A stretch of DNA of 64,000 nt from NCBI RefSeq assembly GCF_932276165.1, contig NC_064002.1, positions 6,448,001 to 6,512,000 of the forward strand, read 5' to 3'. Position 1 is the stretch's first letter. Each line of letters opens with the position of its first letter. A program made the position numbers and the translations under genes. Shown one piece after another: positions 36,301 to 48,944 of this stretch. Below the pieces are notes generated by a model. It did not search any database. It was not told the DNA's origin and saw only the letters and a program-made list of their open reading frames with translations. The stretch is from Plutella xylostella. Taxonomy: Eukaryota > Arthropoda > Insecta > Lepidoptera > Plutellidae.

Positions 36301-39300
36301 TGAACTCGCGCGTCAGCTTCACGCAGCACTGCTTGCAGAAGTCCGGCTGGAATGGAGAGGTTTTGTTAATTTAACAAGTTACATTATTTGTTTTTAGTGC
36401 GCGGTTTTTCATAATTTTAGCCTACCCAATCTACCCATCGGTGAGGCAGACGTGAGGTTAATGAATAAATAATGTACAGTTCCCCAAAATTGATTATGCA
36501 CATAGAAATCTTCGTCATTGTTCGGCAACGGTCGTATACCCGAGCGTTAGAAAACTATTATGTATTTAGAGTGGTTAAGTGCATTTTCTTCATGAAATTT
36601 TAGTAGAATTATGTAATTGGTGCTAAAAGAGATAATTGATTTATCAGTAACGAAATTTGATTCGATAATTCATAATATTCCATAATATTAAAATTTACTT
36701 CGAAAATGTTACAGTAGGTACTTTTCAAGTGTCTTACTGAAGCTGATGTAAAGATGGATGAAAGAAGGTTTGAATAACACAAGGTTTATATTATAAGGAG
36801 AAATGGATTTCAAACACAGGTTTATATAAAAAAATTGAAATCTCAGTTAAAAAGTATTTACAGCACTGATTATTTCACATTAATAAAAATGTTTACATTA
36901 AAATCTCAGTTCAAAAGTATTTACAGCGCTGATCATTCACAATAATATTACAATTACAAACTTGGTCTTTTGGGTGTGGCTTTATTGGCAAAGTGAAGTC
37001 TATCAATGTGACGTATATTTTATTCTTAAATGTGCCTCATAATATGGCATCGTCAAAAATAATTAAAGTTGAAATTAAATTCACATTTGAAAAAAATAAC
37101 AAGAACGATGTGTAATTGCAGCTCTTTATAATTCCACAAAAGTAATATTGATCTTGACCTTGAGACCCTTGACTGATCGGTGACAGCCACCGACCGCCCA
37201 AATTGTTTTCGATTATGTGTCACATGATATTGACTACTATTTCTTTCGAACAAGGATCAAAATGCAAGTGCTTTGTTTAAGGCACTGATTCGGGTGTTTC
37301 CGGGAATACGACAGTTTGCGAAGATTTGCATGCATGCGCATTATTAATATGGGAGAACTGTATGTACCTAACTCTGATTTTAAGAAGCTCAAATATCTCT
37401 TTTACAACGTAAAGATAGAGATTGCCCACGGTATAAAGGTTTAAAGGCATTACACTCGTAGCACTCGCTGCTATGTTTTAGAAAGCCTACGAAATTATTT
37501 ATCACACAGCTCGTTTTCATCCACACATGGTGAATAATATTTACATCATTGCTATTAGTTATTAAGATGGGCGTTATTGGCTGCGCCACAGTGTATCACT
37601 ATTGCAGTTGTTAAAGTTCGAAACATTATTTATTGATCAAAATAATGATTTTTGTTACTTTCTAATATTATTATTTTAACTGGCTGCTTACACAATGCAA
37701 CAGTTCCACTTACCTGATTGGAGTATATAGCGAGTATGGCCTGGTTGTAGGTGACGGCGGCGCGCTGGCGGGAGTTGAGCTTGTGCTCGAGCCCGTCCGC
37801 CGCGGCCGCCTTCATGCGCTTGCGCGAGTCGAACACGTTCGTGTCCCTGATTGAAGGGAAATAATTTTATTATTATTTATTTATTTAATCCATTATTGCA
37901 CAAAAATAAAAAAAACTTGTACAAATGGTGGACTTAATGCTAAAAGCATATTCTACCAGTCAACCCACAGGAAGTACAGGAGAAACTATGTTAAGGTGTT
38001 ACATTATTATCATTGGGGAAGGAGGTCAACTAGGCTTTACGAGGAATTACCCACAGCTGGAGCTTTGTCAATCACTAGTAGTTATACCATTATACCAGCA
38101 TTTGTTACAATATCGCACTGAAACTTAACTATAAACTGCATTGCAACAATGTGAATTAATAATACAAAAGTTCCTGGTCAGTTTGCATAACCATGATGTT
38201 AAAGTCAAACACCTCTCAACTTTACCTATGAGAATCACTAGTTAATGCAAACTTTAATTACCTGTTAATAACGACCAAGTTGTTGCTAGCAATGGCCACC
38301 AGTGCCTGGTCGCTGGGCTTGTCTTTCAGCACGTTGTGGTAGATCAGCCCGGCCTCCTTCTCCTTGCCCATCTGCTGTAGACAGAAGGCTTGCTGGACCC
38401 TGGATGTCATCAGAAACACGTTCAGATTAGTTTGAAGAAGAGGTTTTATTAATGTAGGCAACCAAATATAAGGCATGTGAACAAAAAAGATGAAATGAAC
38501 ATCTGAAAAAGACTGACATGATTCAGATAAGAAAATGGATATAAAAAAATAAGAATGTGATGAATAAATCTAAACAACAAGCAAGTGCAGTGCAAAAGTT
38601 GCTTGTGTATGTATTCTGACATATTATGGTTACTCCTGAAAGATATGCACACAGTACACGAAATTTTTATGCTTACCGGATGATAGCAGCCTCCTCTTTA
38701 GCTTCTTCCTCAGTGCCTCCATCCTCAACAACACTCTCGGAGCAGGTCTGTTCAGCTTTCTTCAGCACGGGCAGAGCCTCACTGTACTTGCCACGCAGGG
38801 CCAGGGTGCAGCCCGCATTGTAGGCTAGCTCGTAGGTGGTCTCATCAAATTGGGCGAACTCACTTGTCTATGAGGTAATAAAAAGTTTTTAAAGATACAT
38901 AATTATATTTGTAATTGTCTTTATAAGTTTTGTACAGATGGAGTATCTTAATATAGCATGTGATGATTGGCACTTGCAGTGTGTGTAATTCAAGCTTGTA
39001 ACGGTATGATCTTCTTGGTATTGGAGATAAACATTACAGTTAAGGGTTGATGAAATTATTGGCTAATCCAGGCACTGTTTACTCACTATGTTTGGGTATA
39101 CACACATTGCTTTATCCATATCTACTTACCGGGTTAAGTTCTGCCAAGTTAGCCACCACAGCGGCCATGTTGGCTTTCCTCTCATCTTCATACTCATCAT
39201 TGGTGTTCTTTACCAGGTCTCTGTACAAGTTGTAACAGTCTTGGTACTGCTCTAACCGATACAGGATTTGAGCCCTGAAATGAATACACACTTTGTTAAT

Positions 39301-40160
39301 TATGGTAATTTTATATGATAAAAAACAAAGTGAAATTTAAGTCTTAATTCACAAACTTATGTAAGCATTCATATTACTTTATATTTCCAACATCATCATG
39401 AGACATCTCATGTAATTTTCCAATGAAGATAACAACTGTCATCTGCATAGTCCTGCCTCACACACTCTGACAATATTTCAAAACAGGGGTGCCAATTATT
39501 TTAGTAATGTTACCTCAATTCCTTAAGAGCTGGAGTCAACTCTGGGGCAGCATCAACAGTGGCGAGGGCATCGTTGGGGCAGTTCAGCCGGTACTGAGCG
39601 TAGGCCTTCTCAAAGTGCAGGTCAGCAGCTAATGCAGCATTTTTGGGATTGCAAAGAATAGCTAGAGCCTCCTTGAAGTTGTGCAGCTGAATGAAACAAA
39701 TAACCTTGCAGTGGAAGGCTTTCTGCTCACCAGGAGCGATTTGTAACACTGAAAACGAGAAATTAAAGATATTTTAGATTAAAAAGTAAAATATGCAGAG
39801 GACTATCAGTCATCTATCAGGGGTGCTTATCTTATTAATAGAAAGCTATAAATTGTGGTATCAACTGGATGGCAAAGATAGGGAGTTAGGAGGTGACTTA
39901 AACGCTAATATAGAGCTATGCCTAGATTATTATAGCAGGTCAAACGAATAAAAATACAATTCAAAGTTTGATGGTGGAAAGTTCAAAAGGTGGATAAATA
40001 ATTTCAAGTATGGCGCAGAATTTGGATATGGATATAAAAATATCGAACTTTACTTACGTTTTCCTGCAGATTTTAACGCTCTGTCATAGTCTCCATTCTG
40101 ACAAAACTTATTTAATTCGATATAAGCTTGAACAAGGTTATTTTCCTTGTTGGCCGACAT
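33389..40160 (-). CDS. Srp72: Signal recognition particle subunit SRP72
   Basis: Thirteen exons on the complement: 40058-40160, 39514-39748, 39130-39274, 38677-38867, 38262-38399, 37714-37846, 36167-36346, 35722-35880, 34902-35120, 34588-34685, 34307-34411, 33806-33910, 33389-33524. All junctions agree in phase; 1947 nt, 648 aa, against about 670 in vertebrates. TPR helices fill the first ~480 residues (ALAILCNPKNAALAADLHFE, ELAYNAGCTLALRGKYSEAL, AFCLQQMGKEKEAGLIYHNV). The RNA-binding block is WLPKYERTAYRKRRGVRRDV, then a Lys-rich tail. SRP72 binds SRP68 and 7SL RNA in the cytosolic particle that targets signal-bearing ribosomes to the ER. Introns 8 and 9 contain local tandem duplications. 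Confidence 0.95.
35229..35747. repeat. Tandem duplication (~260 bp) copying the exon 8 donor of SRP72
   Basis: Unit A (35229-35480) and unit B (35489-35747) share TACAGTAGGAATGATATCTC at the left and CCACTCACCTCATCATTCTT at the right, with a few substitutions and a small indel. Unit B contains the last 26 nt of SRP72 exon 8 and its donor (GAG|GTGAGT at 35721-35720). Unit A therefore carries a decoy copy of exon end and donor near 35455. Confidence 0.85.
36838..36945. repeat. Short tandem duplication in SRP72 intron 6
   Basis: AAATCTCAGTTAAAAAGTAT...TTTACAGCACTGAT recurs about 60 bp later as AAATCTCAGTTCAAAAGTAT...TTTACAGCGCTGAT. It is a simple local duplication, with no function seen. Confidence 0.6.
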
Positions 40161-43153
40161 TTTTGACAACTGCTGATGACATGCAAACTGACAACTCACA
40201 ACCATTTAGTGTTGCTATAGTAAAAAAAATACGCACACACAGAGTATAATTTTAAAACACACAGAATATTTACAGGAATTATTATTCTGAGCACTGTAAG
40301 GAGATTACAGCCTGGCAGGGAAGACCAGAAATGAATAAGTTCGCCATTTTCCACCCAAGTGTAGCTTTTAGTACGAGTTGAGGTTGGCAAACATCCAGCT
40401 GATTCCCGTCTTGGAGGTTGCCGCACTCGTCAGTAAATGCGCTAGTGCTCAGCTGGAACTAGAATCACTGGCATAGATATTGTAGCCATGATGATGTTCT
40501 TGACCGCCCAGGCCTCCTCCTGCCTGGTATTTTTCCATGTGTTGGGTATATTACGTTAACTTGGAGGTCATAGTTTGGTTTAGGTATGCATAGTTTTAGC
40601 TAGGTACCTACTTACAAATCATCATCAGCCCGAAGTATTCCATTGCTGAACAATAGGTCTCACCCAAGCAGCACCACAAAGACTATGTCCTCTACACTCT
40701 GTAGGTACTCAATACCGGCCACCTGTCTAAGTTCCGTCGGTCCAGCGGGCCGGAGGGCATCCCAAGTTAGGCTTGCCTGTACCTACAGGTCATTACTTAT
40801 GTGCCTGTTGTTATCTACAATTACGTTGTTAGGTATATACATTTGACAAGTTACCTAACTATGACCAAATACTTACAAAATGCATAGGTTTCCGCTTAGT
40901 CAGTCCACACCTACGAATAACTTGCATGACTATCTAAGTAGTTCATTCTACCTCAGTAGTTAAGTATTTTAAACTCCCTTTTATTTTTCATTTTGTCCTC
41001 GGCAATTTGAGGCCAACACATTGAACACATAAAATTGTTTGAAAGTATGGGACAAGCTGTATTTTATCAGAGCTCTCCTGATAAATGGCACGAAATTCAA
41101 TTTAAAAGGGTAATGTTTGTGTCCCTATTACGATGTCACCCGATGCTATAAACTCTGCCAGACGAGTGAGCAATTGAAATATAGGGCCCTTACATACTTC
41201 CCTTTGCAATAAATATTGTGCCTGCGTGACGCATTGTCCCATGATGGAATCTGCCCTTTCCCTCAACAATATGATTTATAGACTTAGGTAGGTAGAGGTA
41301 CATCCAAATGACCTAACATTTCGGAACACTATAATCATCATGCTTGTTCGGCAGATATAACCGGATTTAGGTACTTACTACTTGCCTAACTAAAGTCTTT
41401 GATCAACAAGTTTATTTTGAGTGTTTTATGTTGTGGGCTCGTGGGCACAGAGGAAAGAACACTCGTGGGTAAGTTTGCATAGTCAAAGAGCCCCCGTTTA
41501 AAACAACTCTGGTCCGTTTAGGTAGGTGGGTACTTTAAAAACTAATAGGTACTTAATAACTTGTGTGTGACTGTTACCAGGTATCTACGTAGTTACTTAT
41601 GCACATACAGATAGATGTCAGCTCTTGAAAATATCACTCGCTACTCGCGCCTAGAGAGTCTGGCTGTGCCACTTGCATGTGATAGCTACTCAACTGCATT
41701 GACATGACACCATCATGGCGGAAGGTCAGCATATGCATGACTAAATTTGGGATTCTGTTTATAGGTAGGTACGAGGTAGAAGAAACCAGACCATCTGGAC
41801 CATCATGATGTCGACTTGTCGACCTTAATTCCTTAACCTAGCAACTACCGCAGGCCGGTGGGCGTTCCATGTCCATTTTAATCTTAACTAAGGTAGGTAG
41901 ATGGTTGATATAGATCCTACTCCATAACTATAGGTACTTACTAACTATTAAGTTTCTTAAGCGTTATAAAATTGAGGACAACAAGCAACAACAATACATA
42001 AATTACAATAGAATTAGAAAGTATTGTGTGTTTTAGATTCAAATTCACACTAAAGTTGCTTGTTTTGCCAACCGTACTGTCGCGTCTCGTCAGTCGTTAA
42101 CTTGCGATGACGGCGGAATGGGACCGCGACACCGACACCCGCTTCATCAGGCTGGCTTTCCACCACCAGATCTGCTGCTGTTTACCATCAGTTTCTTACA
42201 GGACAGTTGAAATTGTAACATAGTATCTGCACTCCAGTTTGGACGAGGCCCATATGTTCTACAGAAAGTGGTTAAACAAAGCTACCATGTTTTTTTAAGG
42301 AGAGTTAGGGAGCTGTTACGATATACCTAGCCAAGGCGGTTCTAGAATAGCATTTCTTACCATACCATTATAGTGTTGACGTCGAATATAGGTATCGCAC
42401 ATCTCTGGTGGTGGAAAGGAACCATTATAACTGACGTATCAGTCGCGAGTCGACCTCCCAAATTGCGTCGACTTCTCGACGCGACGGCTCCAACCAAATT
42501 GAACATTTTGTGCGATCCGATCTACACCTACCACTCTGCTGATAATTGGAAGAGCTAAGTAGGCAGTAGGCTCGCTATCATGAGCTTCTAATCCTCGAGT
42601 TTATTCGAGGGGCTTAAGGTACCGAGCTTCGCTTTACTGTAAGGTTTTTCTACAGGAATGTGTGCTACCCTATTTCAGATTAAAACCCCTTATTACAATA
42701 CCGTGCAATAAAAGTATGTTTGCATTTCAGTAGTTAGGTGTATTATACCCCAGTCATTAAAATTTAAAAAGCTACTTAAGTACATAGTTTGGTAAGTTTA
42801 AAGATAAATAATTCTTTAGTATCGCGGTTCAACTCGATTCAAGCGATCTAGCTCGAGCTAGGTTTGGCTGCGCCTAGATCTAGATTTGACTCGTTCTAAC
42901 TAGAGATCAGAATCCGTTTACTACATGCGACTATTGAAAACCGTTCTATAGTGGTCTCAAATTTTAATTCAATTTTAACAAGTTGAAAATGTTTTGTGGT
43001 ATGTTGGTCACGTGATTTTTTACTATGGGTGATTGGGTGTAGATATTTTTATCACAATCATTCATTGGGATGCGCACTTTAACGTGGGACAATCTTGGGC
43101 ACTCTCTATAATGTAAGTATAATATTCACTTTGTCATTATAAATGTTATTACT
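40161..43153. other. SRP72 5' flank and gene-free DNA
   Basis: The first few hundred bases should hold the SRP72 promoter. The remainder is AT-rich with TAGGTA runs, an RTE tail (40617-40773) and no recognisable exon. Confidence 0.5.
40617..40773 (-). mobile_element. RTE-type LINE 3' tail
   Basis: ATCATCATCAGCCCGAAGTA followed by CCATTGCTGAACAATAGGTC is the reverse complement of the usual insect RTE end (compare the + strand copy ending at 1016). It is heavily 5'-truncated and non-coding. Confidence 0.7.
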
Positions 43154-44848
43154 TACAGTAAAACTATAAAGTCCTGAAATTAAATGAGGGCACTGCTATC
43201 TTTCATGTAGCAACCCTATATAGCGAAACATAACTGACTTTGATACTTGAAATTTTGCCTGTTAACTTCCTACCTATTTATATATTTAAAAACAACTTAC
43301 CATACACAAAAAAGCTCTTATACAAGCTAGAAGATGTTAATATGAAGGCTAATAGTGAAACCAATAAATATTTATTTAGATAACGTTATTTATTAACTGT
43401 ATAAAAAAACTGGATCTGTTGACGAAGGGCACACATAGTAAGGACATCAATTTCTCTTTTTGGACGGCCAGTTCTGTTTCTTCCAGGAGTTAGAAATATT
43501 CCATATTTTGCCCTCTTTGGCACGCTGGTTCGATATATCTATAAAATAAAATAAAAAAATATTTTTGAGTTGCACAATGCCCCCCAAATTCACACATACA
43601 AACAATGATTTCAAAAGGAAGGATAGGCGCTTCAGAACATTTTACTCAAACCTTCTTCATACAAGCAAAATAACTGTCATCTGTCATAATTTGTTTGAAC
43701 TATGTCAGTGCCTAGCAACTATATTGACGACGTAACCTTGTACGTGCGTTAATAATTTACCATCCCGGATATTGTTTTATTATTTGCAGGCGCCATATCA
43801 ATAATTTAAGACAAATCCAACTACTAAAATTAAAACTGTTTTGGGCTGTAGACCTGTAGAGCGTCCCGTACAAATGGACTAAAAATCACGCTCCAAAACG
43901 TAAGTGTGTGCAACAAGAAAATGTTCTCGGAGGATAGTCAACAAAAAATTACGTCCGCACAAGGTTACAGCGCGCCGCCATTGTAGACTTTGGTAGTAAA
44001 ATAATTAACACTTTATAATGTGTTTATTACTTAATTTAATGGTAATTACCGATGATACGATATTCGATGTTTCTTTTTGACCTTCGTATAATGGTTTTTG
44101 CAGCCTTTCACAACACAACTACATATTTATCACAAGATTCACAAGACCATCTCTCGGCCACAGACAACTGTCGACTGAGGAGCGTTGGCCCTAAAATTAC
44201 GATTTTAGGGCCAACGCGCGGGTGCCATTTTTTTGAGTGGGAGGCCCTGTCCTTACGCTAGTAATATATATGTCAATGCATACAAACATATATCTTCAAG
44301 TATCAAAATGTTAAGGTTTGACTCAAATGAAACCAGATGAAACCTACAATCAGTGGTATGTACCTAAACAATGTTCGACTTGGGCTCTAAACTTAGGTTT
44401 ATCGATAAATGAAGCGTTGGTACTAATAAAAAATGAGTTATTACAATTTGTACAATGCTACATACCCGTCATAGACGCTGTACGAGCGTAAACATCCTCC
44501 AAATTCGACAAAATGTGTCCAGCTTGATGTTCCGCTAAACATTGTATTAAAACTCGATAAATAACTTCACTAGCTTGACTACGAATATTTTTCTTCACCT
44601 TCCTAATTGCAACCAAGCGTAAATTGTTGCTTTTATCTAGATTATCCTTATAATTAATAAGAAAATTCAAAAAAACAGCCAACCGCCTATTGACATAAAC
44701 AATTGTTATGACTTTTATGTTTCTTTTCTAATGGTGCCAGACTCCTGAAAATTTTAGTTTATTTATTTATTTATTAACATAAGGATCTCCAGCAGTTAAC
44801 ACAACAGTTCCTCAAACATTAATTTCAGGACTTTATAGTTTCACTGTA
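43154..44848 (-). mobile_element. Tc1-like DNA transposon copy interrupted by another repeat
   Basis: The ends TACAGTAAAACTATAAAGTC and GACTTTATAGTTTCACTGTA are inverted and flanked by TA. The - strand carries the same transposase N-terminus as 29056-30124 (IRSQASEVIYRVLIQCLAEH at about 44490-44590) and the LTPGRNRTGRPKRE piece near 43440-43490. A palindrome-bearing repeat (43604-44272) splits the region corresponding to the intron of the other copy. No catalytic domain. Confidence 0.75.
43604..44272 (+). repeat. Interspersed repeat with central palindrome (copy 2 of 2, nested)
   Basis: It is homologous to 14760-15287 in the opposite orientation. The hairpin GCGTTGGCCCTAAAAT/ATTTTAGGGCCAACGC lies at 44182-44217. 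Comparison with the uninterrupted Tc1-like copy at 29056-30124 shows that this block is an insertion in the host transposon. Confidence 0.7.
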
Positions 44849-45272
44849 ACTACTTATCTTTTTATTTATATTGAAATTTTAGAGGATCATGTATTTTGGC
44901 ATGTACTTAAGGGCCCGTACAGGGTGACGTGCCGCGCCAATTTTGGGTTTTCAATGCTCTTCACACAGCACACGCAGTGACACGCACACATGTAAGTTTG
45001 CACAGTGGGTCGATAAACTTTTACTCGCCAACTTTATTGACAATTATTTTCAAGTAGTGATTTGAGGGTAAGTTTAATTTTTAATTACACTGGTAAGCAC
45101 CAGGAAAGAGTAGAAATTAATAGGGGTGCCACTTTTCTCCATACTCGGAACCCGATTAGATTTCTAAACAAATGTGGTATTTACTTGTAGAAAGGTAACT
45201 ACAGGTATTAAAGTGTAGATAATAAGTTATACTAAGGGTATACTAAGCCGAAAGGGGATGACTCAAGGGGTC

Positions 45273-45421
45273 ATTCTGAACAACTTTAGTTCTACGAGTT
45301 TTGCAAAAACGCGAAAAAAAAAATTCGTTTTCCATGGTAAAAAGTCACGTGTCAACAAAGTTTCTATGATAAAGGTTTTTTTTGGTTAATTTTTAAAACT
45401 CGTAGAACAAAAGTTCAGAAT
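45273..45421. mobile_element. 149-bp inverted-repeat MITE
   Basis: The left arm TTCTGAACAACTTTAGTTCT and the right arm AGAACAAAAGTTCAGAA are inverted; GAACTACGAGTTTT / AAAACTCGTAGAAC pairs within them. No ORF. Confidence 0.6.
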
Positions 45422-45434
45422 CAGTCTCACTTGT

Positions 45435-45850
45435 TTTAACCCGACTGCCGAAGGAGGAGAGTAATGTTTTTTGATTGTATGTATGTATGTTTGTAAGTAT
45501 ATTTTTTGGTGGCAGAATAATATTTTTTCATATTTTTAGAGTTTCGTACCTTAAAAGGAAAAAAGCAACCGTTATAAGATCTCTTTGTTGTCCGTCTGTC
45601 TGACTGACTGTCTGTCACTGCCCTTTTTCTCAGAAACGGGTAAAGATATCAAGCTGATATTTCGCATAGATATGAGGAGTACCCAAAAAAAATTGGGGTA
45701 CTCCCTCTCCCATACAATTAAATTGGGGCTGATATTTTTTCCGGTTATTTTGATGGTGTAGGTAGGGTATCGTTGAATAGGTCTTTTAATATAATAGGTA
45801 TAAAAAAAGGTTAAAATATAATTATTTGGCTTTTACCCTTAAATTCGGGG
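45435..45850 (-). repeat. Dispersed repeat of the CCCGACTGCCGAAGG type
   Basis: CCCGACTGCCGAAGGAGGAG occurs here and at 29959-29978 in the window. It is followed by GTATGTATGTATG and GTCCGTCTGTCTGACTGAC stretches, similar in style to common lepidopteran dispersed repeats. No coding capacity. Confidence 0.55.
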
Positions 45851-46376
45851 ACCACACCATAGACAAATCCTAATTTAAAAAATGATTTCAATAGATGGCG
45901 TGATTTTATGTTGGGTAACTCAGAATAAGAAGTGATGATATCTCAGAATAATAATGGTTAACTAATGGTGCTATTCCGCTGAGCATCGAAACCGGTGGGA
46001 CGTTAATGAAAAGTGATCATGGAAATGCACCAGGGTAGACCCTGCTCCTAGAACAAGGCATGAGTTTGTGATTTGTGTGCGTGAAAAGCGAGGATGGAAA
46101 CTTTGAATATTTTCTTGATTTTTTTATTATTGATGCAATAACATATAATTAGTATTATTCTGAGTTACCCACCGAAGTCACCCCGTGGCAGGTTGACTAG
46201 ATAGGTACTTTTGCAAATCACGCCATATATCGTTGTTTTTATTAGTGGCTACTGTCTATAGAAGAAATTCCGTCATTGACAATTTTACGTTACGAATGAA
46301 TTTAGTAAACCCAGTAAACCTAACTAATCCAGAGGAAACCTAAAATATCCTTCTCTCTCTCTTTGAAAAACATACT

Positions 46377-48410
46377 TGGGCAGTTCTTCTTTTTAACCTA
46401 CATAATGAGTAAAAAATTATCCCAAATTCGAAAAAAAAAACTATAGCTTTTTGGTGAACTCTTATCATTTTTATGATAGCTTCATGTCTATTCTATCGAA
46501 AAAGGTGGTTGGCCGCGTAGTTTACCAATTTTTTCAATATTTTAAGGACATAATACGTGGATAAGGCACAAAAAATTACACCTTCGTCACATTGTCTTTT
46601 ATTTTTTTTTAACGAGATAGTCTTCGTCGTTTGAAATGAAACTTTTTTGATACGTTAATAAACAAAATACCATTTTAGAAAACATATGAAGGAATGGATT
46701 TTTAGTAATAACAAAATATTTATTAAGTAGTTATTACCACTCTGTCACAATTTCAGCTAAAATGAAGCTTGTTTTTGTTATAAATATTTTTTCGCTGCTA
46801 ATTACAGTAAAAAATTAACAGCATAGACGTTAACATCAATTACTAAATTTAATATGATTTTTCCAAAGTTGCAAGTTGCAGTTCCAAAATTTATAACATA
46901 ACATATAAACGACCAAAAATAAGTTGACTACCAGGAGACATCAATCGTTACAAAGTGGTAAACGATGTGACAGAGTTGTTATTCTATTAAATATTAGGCA
47001 GGGTTTTGGAATAAAACAGTTTTATTTAATAAGAATAATTTAGTAACTTACATATAAATCATTATGGTTTCAATTTAGTCAAAGAATTAACTGGAGATAT
47101 CTTTATAATTAGTATAACTAATTAAAATCACACTTGAGAACCTCTGGAGACTGAAATATCCGTATTTCAGGAACTTAAAGGACAAATTTGTTCCAACTAC
47201 ATAAATTAATGTTTATCTGCACAAATAATATTTTCGACAAACTAAAATTTAAGTAATATAACAAAAATTACGTAATTTCTTAAAGTTTTAATCAGCCATA
47301 TTTCGAAAGTACAGAAGTGGCTCTTAGAACTTGAAAAACTATTTTTTTTACTTTTTTAATTACCTTAGAAGCTGGAAGGACTTTAATGTGATCATCAAAC
47401 ATCCGATAAATCAATCTCCACCATATTAAACAGTCTACCACATTCATCGTCTGTTCTTGAGAACAATAGCACGAAATCACCTTTTTCACTAACGAAACTT
47501 TTTATTACTGCAGCGCAAGTGTATTGGACGTTCCTTTCGCTTCGTACTTTAACCAAAACGTGTAGTTTCTCTTCAATTTTTCGTTGATGAATATCCTCAG
47601 GTTGGAGTGTTTGGTAAGAATGTGACAGATTTGTCGTGTGACAGAGGGGTAAAATGTATTGCAAAGTCGAATAGTATTTAAACAGTAACATAAAATGTAT
47701 TATTCACATGTTGATTGCAAAGTAATCGTTATTACCAATGAGTAAATAACAAAATAATAATTTAAATATATTTTATTTTAACAATTACCTACGTGACGAA
47801 GCTGTCGCCGAATAAACACACGCACCTCCTGTCACACTTTGCGGGTGGCCGATACGCGGTGTCTGGATCTCTAAGAGGAAATCTTACCAAGGGGGAAAAG
47901 GAGATCTTAAACTCTGATCGATGGCAATAAGGACGAGTGGCTCAAACAAATATTTTAAATGGCAACCTATGTGACAGAGTGTAACTACTAAAACATTGGG
48001 TAGTGAGAGACAATTTTTCAACAATTTTTTTAAATATTTCAGAAATATTTTAAAAATATATATTTTGTTTTACTAAATAAGTAATACCTTCTGGAGTTTA
48101 AATAAAATTTTATATTTTATCTCGTCATATATTTTTTTTCTAACATTATGAAATATACGCAGGATGAAGTGGCAGGAGACAGCCAAGATTCGTATGAAAT
48201 ACACCTCTGTCACGCGGATTTACCACTCTGTAACGTAATTTTAAATACAAAAATATAAATTTATATTTTTGTAAACGTTCACAGCCGTTGTGTTTTTAGT
48301 ACAATGCACGTTGAAATATAAATAAATAAATAAATATTTGTAAAACTCATGATATTTTCCTCACAACTGGTGGAGACACAGTTATGTAGGTTAAAAAGAA
48401 GAACTGCCCA
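46377..48410. mobile_element. 2.03 kb DNA transposon with perfect 29-bp TIRs
   Basis: The left end starts TGGGCAGTTCTTCTTTTTAA and the right end is its exact reverse complement, pairing over 29 bp (46377-46405 with 48382-48410). Inside are seven scattered copies of a TGTGACAG-type motif in both orientations. Two short - strand frames (47395-47691 and 47292-47489) overlap and look like pieces of one protein (LHVLVKVRSERNVQYTCAAV, DFVLLFSRTDDECGRLFNMV, IKVLPASKVIKKVKKIVFQV). No transposase catalytic motif and no clear target duplication. Superfamily not assigned. Confidence 0.75.
47292..47691 (-). pseudogene. Fragment of an unidentified element-encoded protein
   Basis: Two overlapping - strand frames read EEKLHVLVKVRSERNVQYTC, then VSEKGDFVLLFSRTDDECGR, and after a shift HIKVLPASKVIKKVKK. 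The pattern resembles the C-terminal 'YVGxVxxxxxxYxVxFLR' type domain seen in uncharacterised insect transposon proteins, but I cannot name it. The frame is interrupted around 47395-47490, where an intron or frameshift would be needed. It lies wholly within the TIR element. Confidence 0.35.
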
Positions 48411-48430
48411 CTTAATAGCCCAAACTCGAT

Positions 48431-48755
48431 TCTATTCTATTCTCTGTGGGGGTGTAAGTACCTGCACCTGGCTCTCTCAAGTGGAACCTTTGTGCATATC
48501 CCCAAGGTCTAAACTGCCTTCCTAAGCTTGAACCATTTCCCACCACGCTGGTCCACTGCGGGTTGGTGGGTTCACATATCTAGATGTGCTAAATCTAGAT
48601 ATGCAGGTTTCCTCACGATGTTTTCCTTAACCGTTAGAGCGATGGTATACATTGTACTTAAGTTAAAAGAACTCATTGGTACATGTCAGCGCCGTGATTC
48701 GAACCCGCATCTCTTGCGTGAGAAGCGGGCGCTTACCCGACTGAGCTACCACCGC
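48431..48755 (-). mobile_element. tRNA-derived SINE with 13-bp target-site duplication
   Basis: Read on the - strand the head is tRNA-like: A box TGGTAGCTCAGTCGGGTAAG and B box GGTTCGAATC. A non-tRNA body follows, with a 3' tail of AATAG repeats. It is flanked by a perfect duplication GCCCAAACTCGAT (48418-48430 and 48756-48768). The duplication shows integration by target-primed reverse transcription. A second, truncated tail lies at 55120-55192. Confidence 0.9.
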
Positions 48756-48944
48756 GCCCAAACTCGATGCTTTTAGCTATTAAATCTTTGAAATAAAATT
48801 CAGTCACCTCCGTGTTACTGCCCTCATCAGATCCTCACGAGACCATGCCTCAACCAGCACCATGAGACTGTGTTTTTGAATCCTAACCTAATCTTCCTAC
48901 GTATTGTCATCACTTAGATCCATTCACTATATTCCTGCTCCTCA

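Larger units (their letters stand above)
44849..46376. other. Gene-free DNA with small repeats
   Basis: It contains an inverted-repeat element (45273-45421) and a CCCGACTGCCGAAGG-type dispersed repeat (45435-45850). No exon recognised. Confidence 0.5.

Noticed and set aside
42100..42240. Possible exon near ATGACGGCGGAATGGGACCG
   Set aside because: The open frame is under 45 codons, has no splice context or recognisable domain, and stands alone in repeat-rich DNA.
48685..48757. tRNA gene
   Set aside because: The A and B boxes are tRNA-like but the cloverleaf is incomplete, and the sequence continues into a SINE body with a target duplication.
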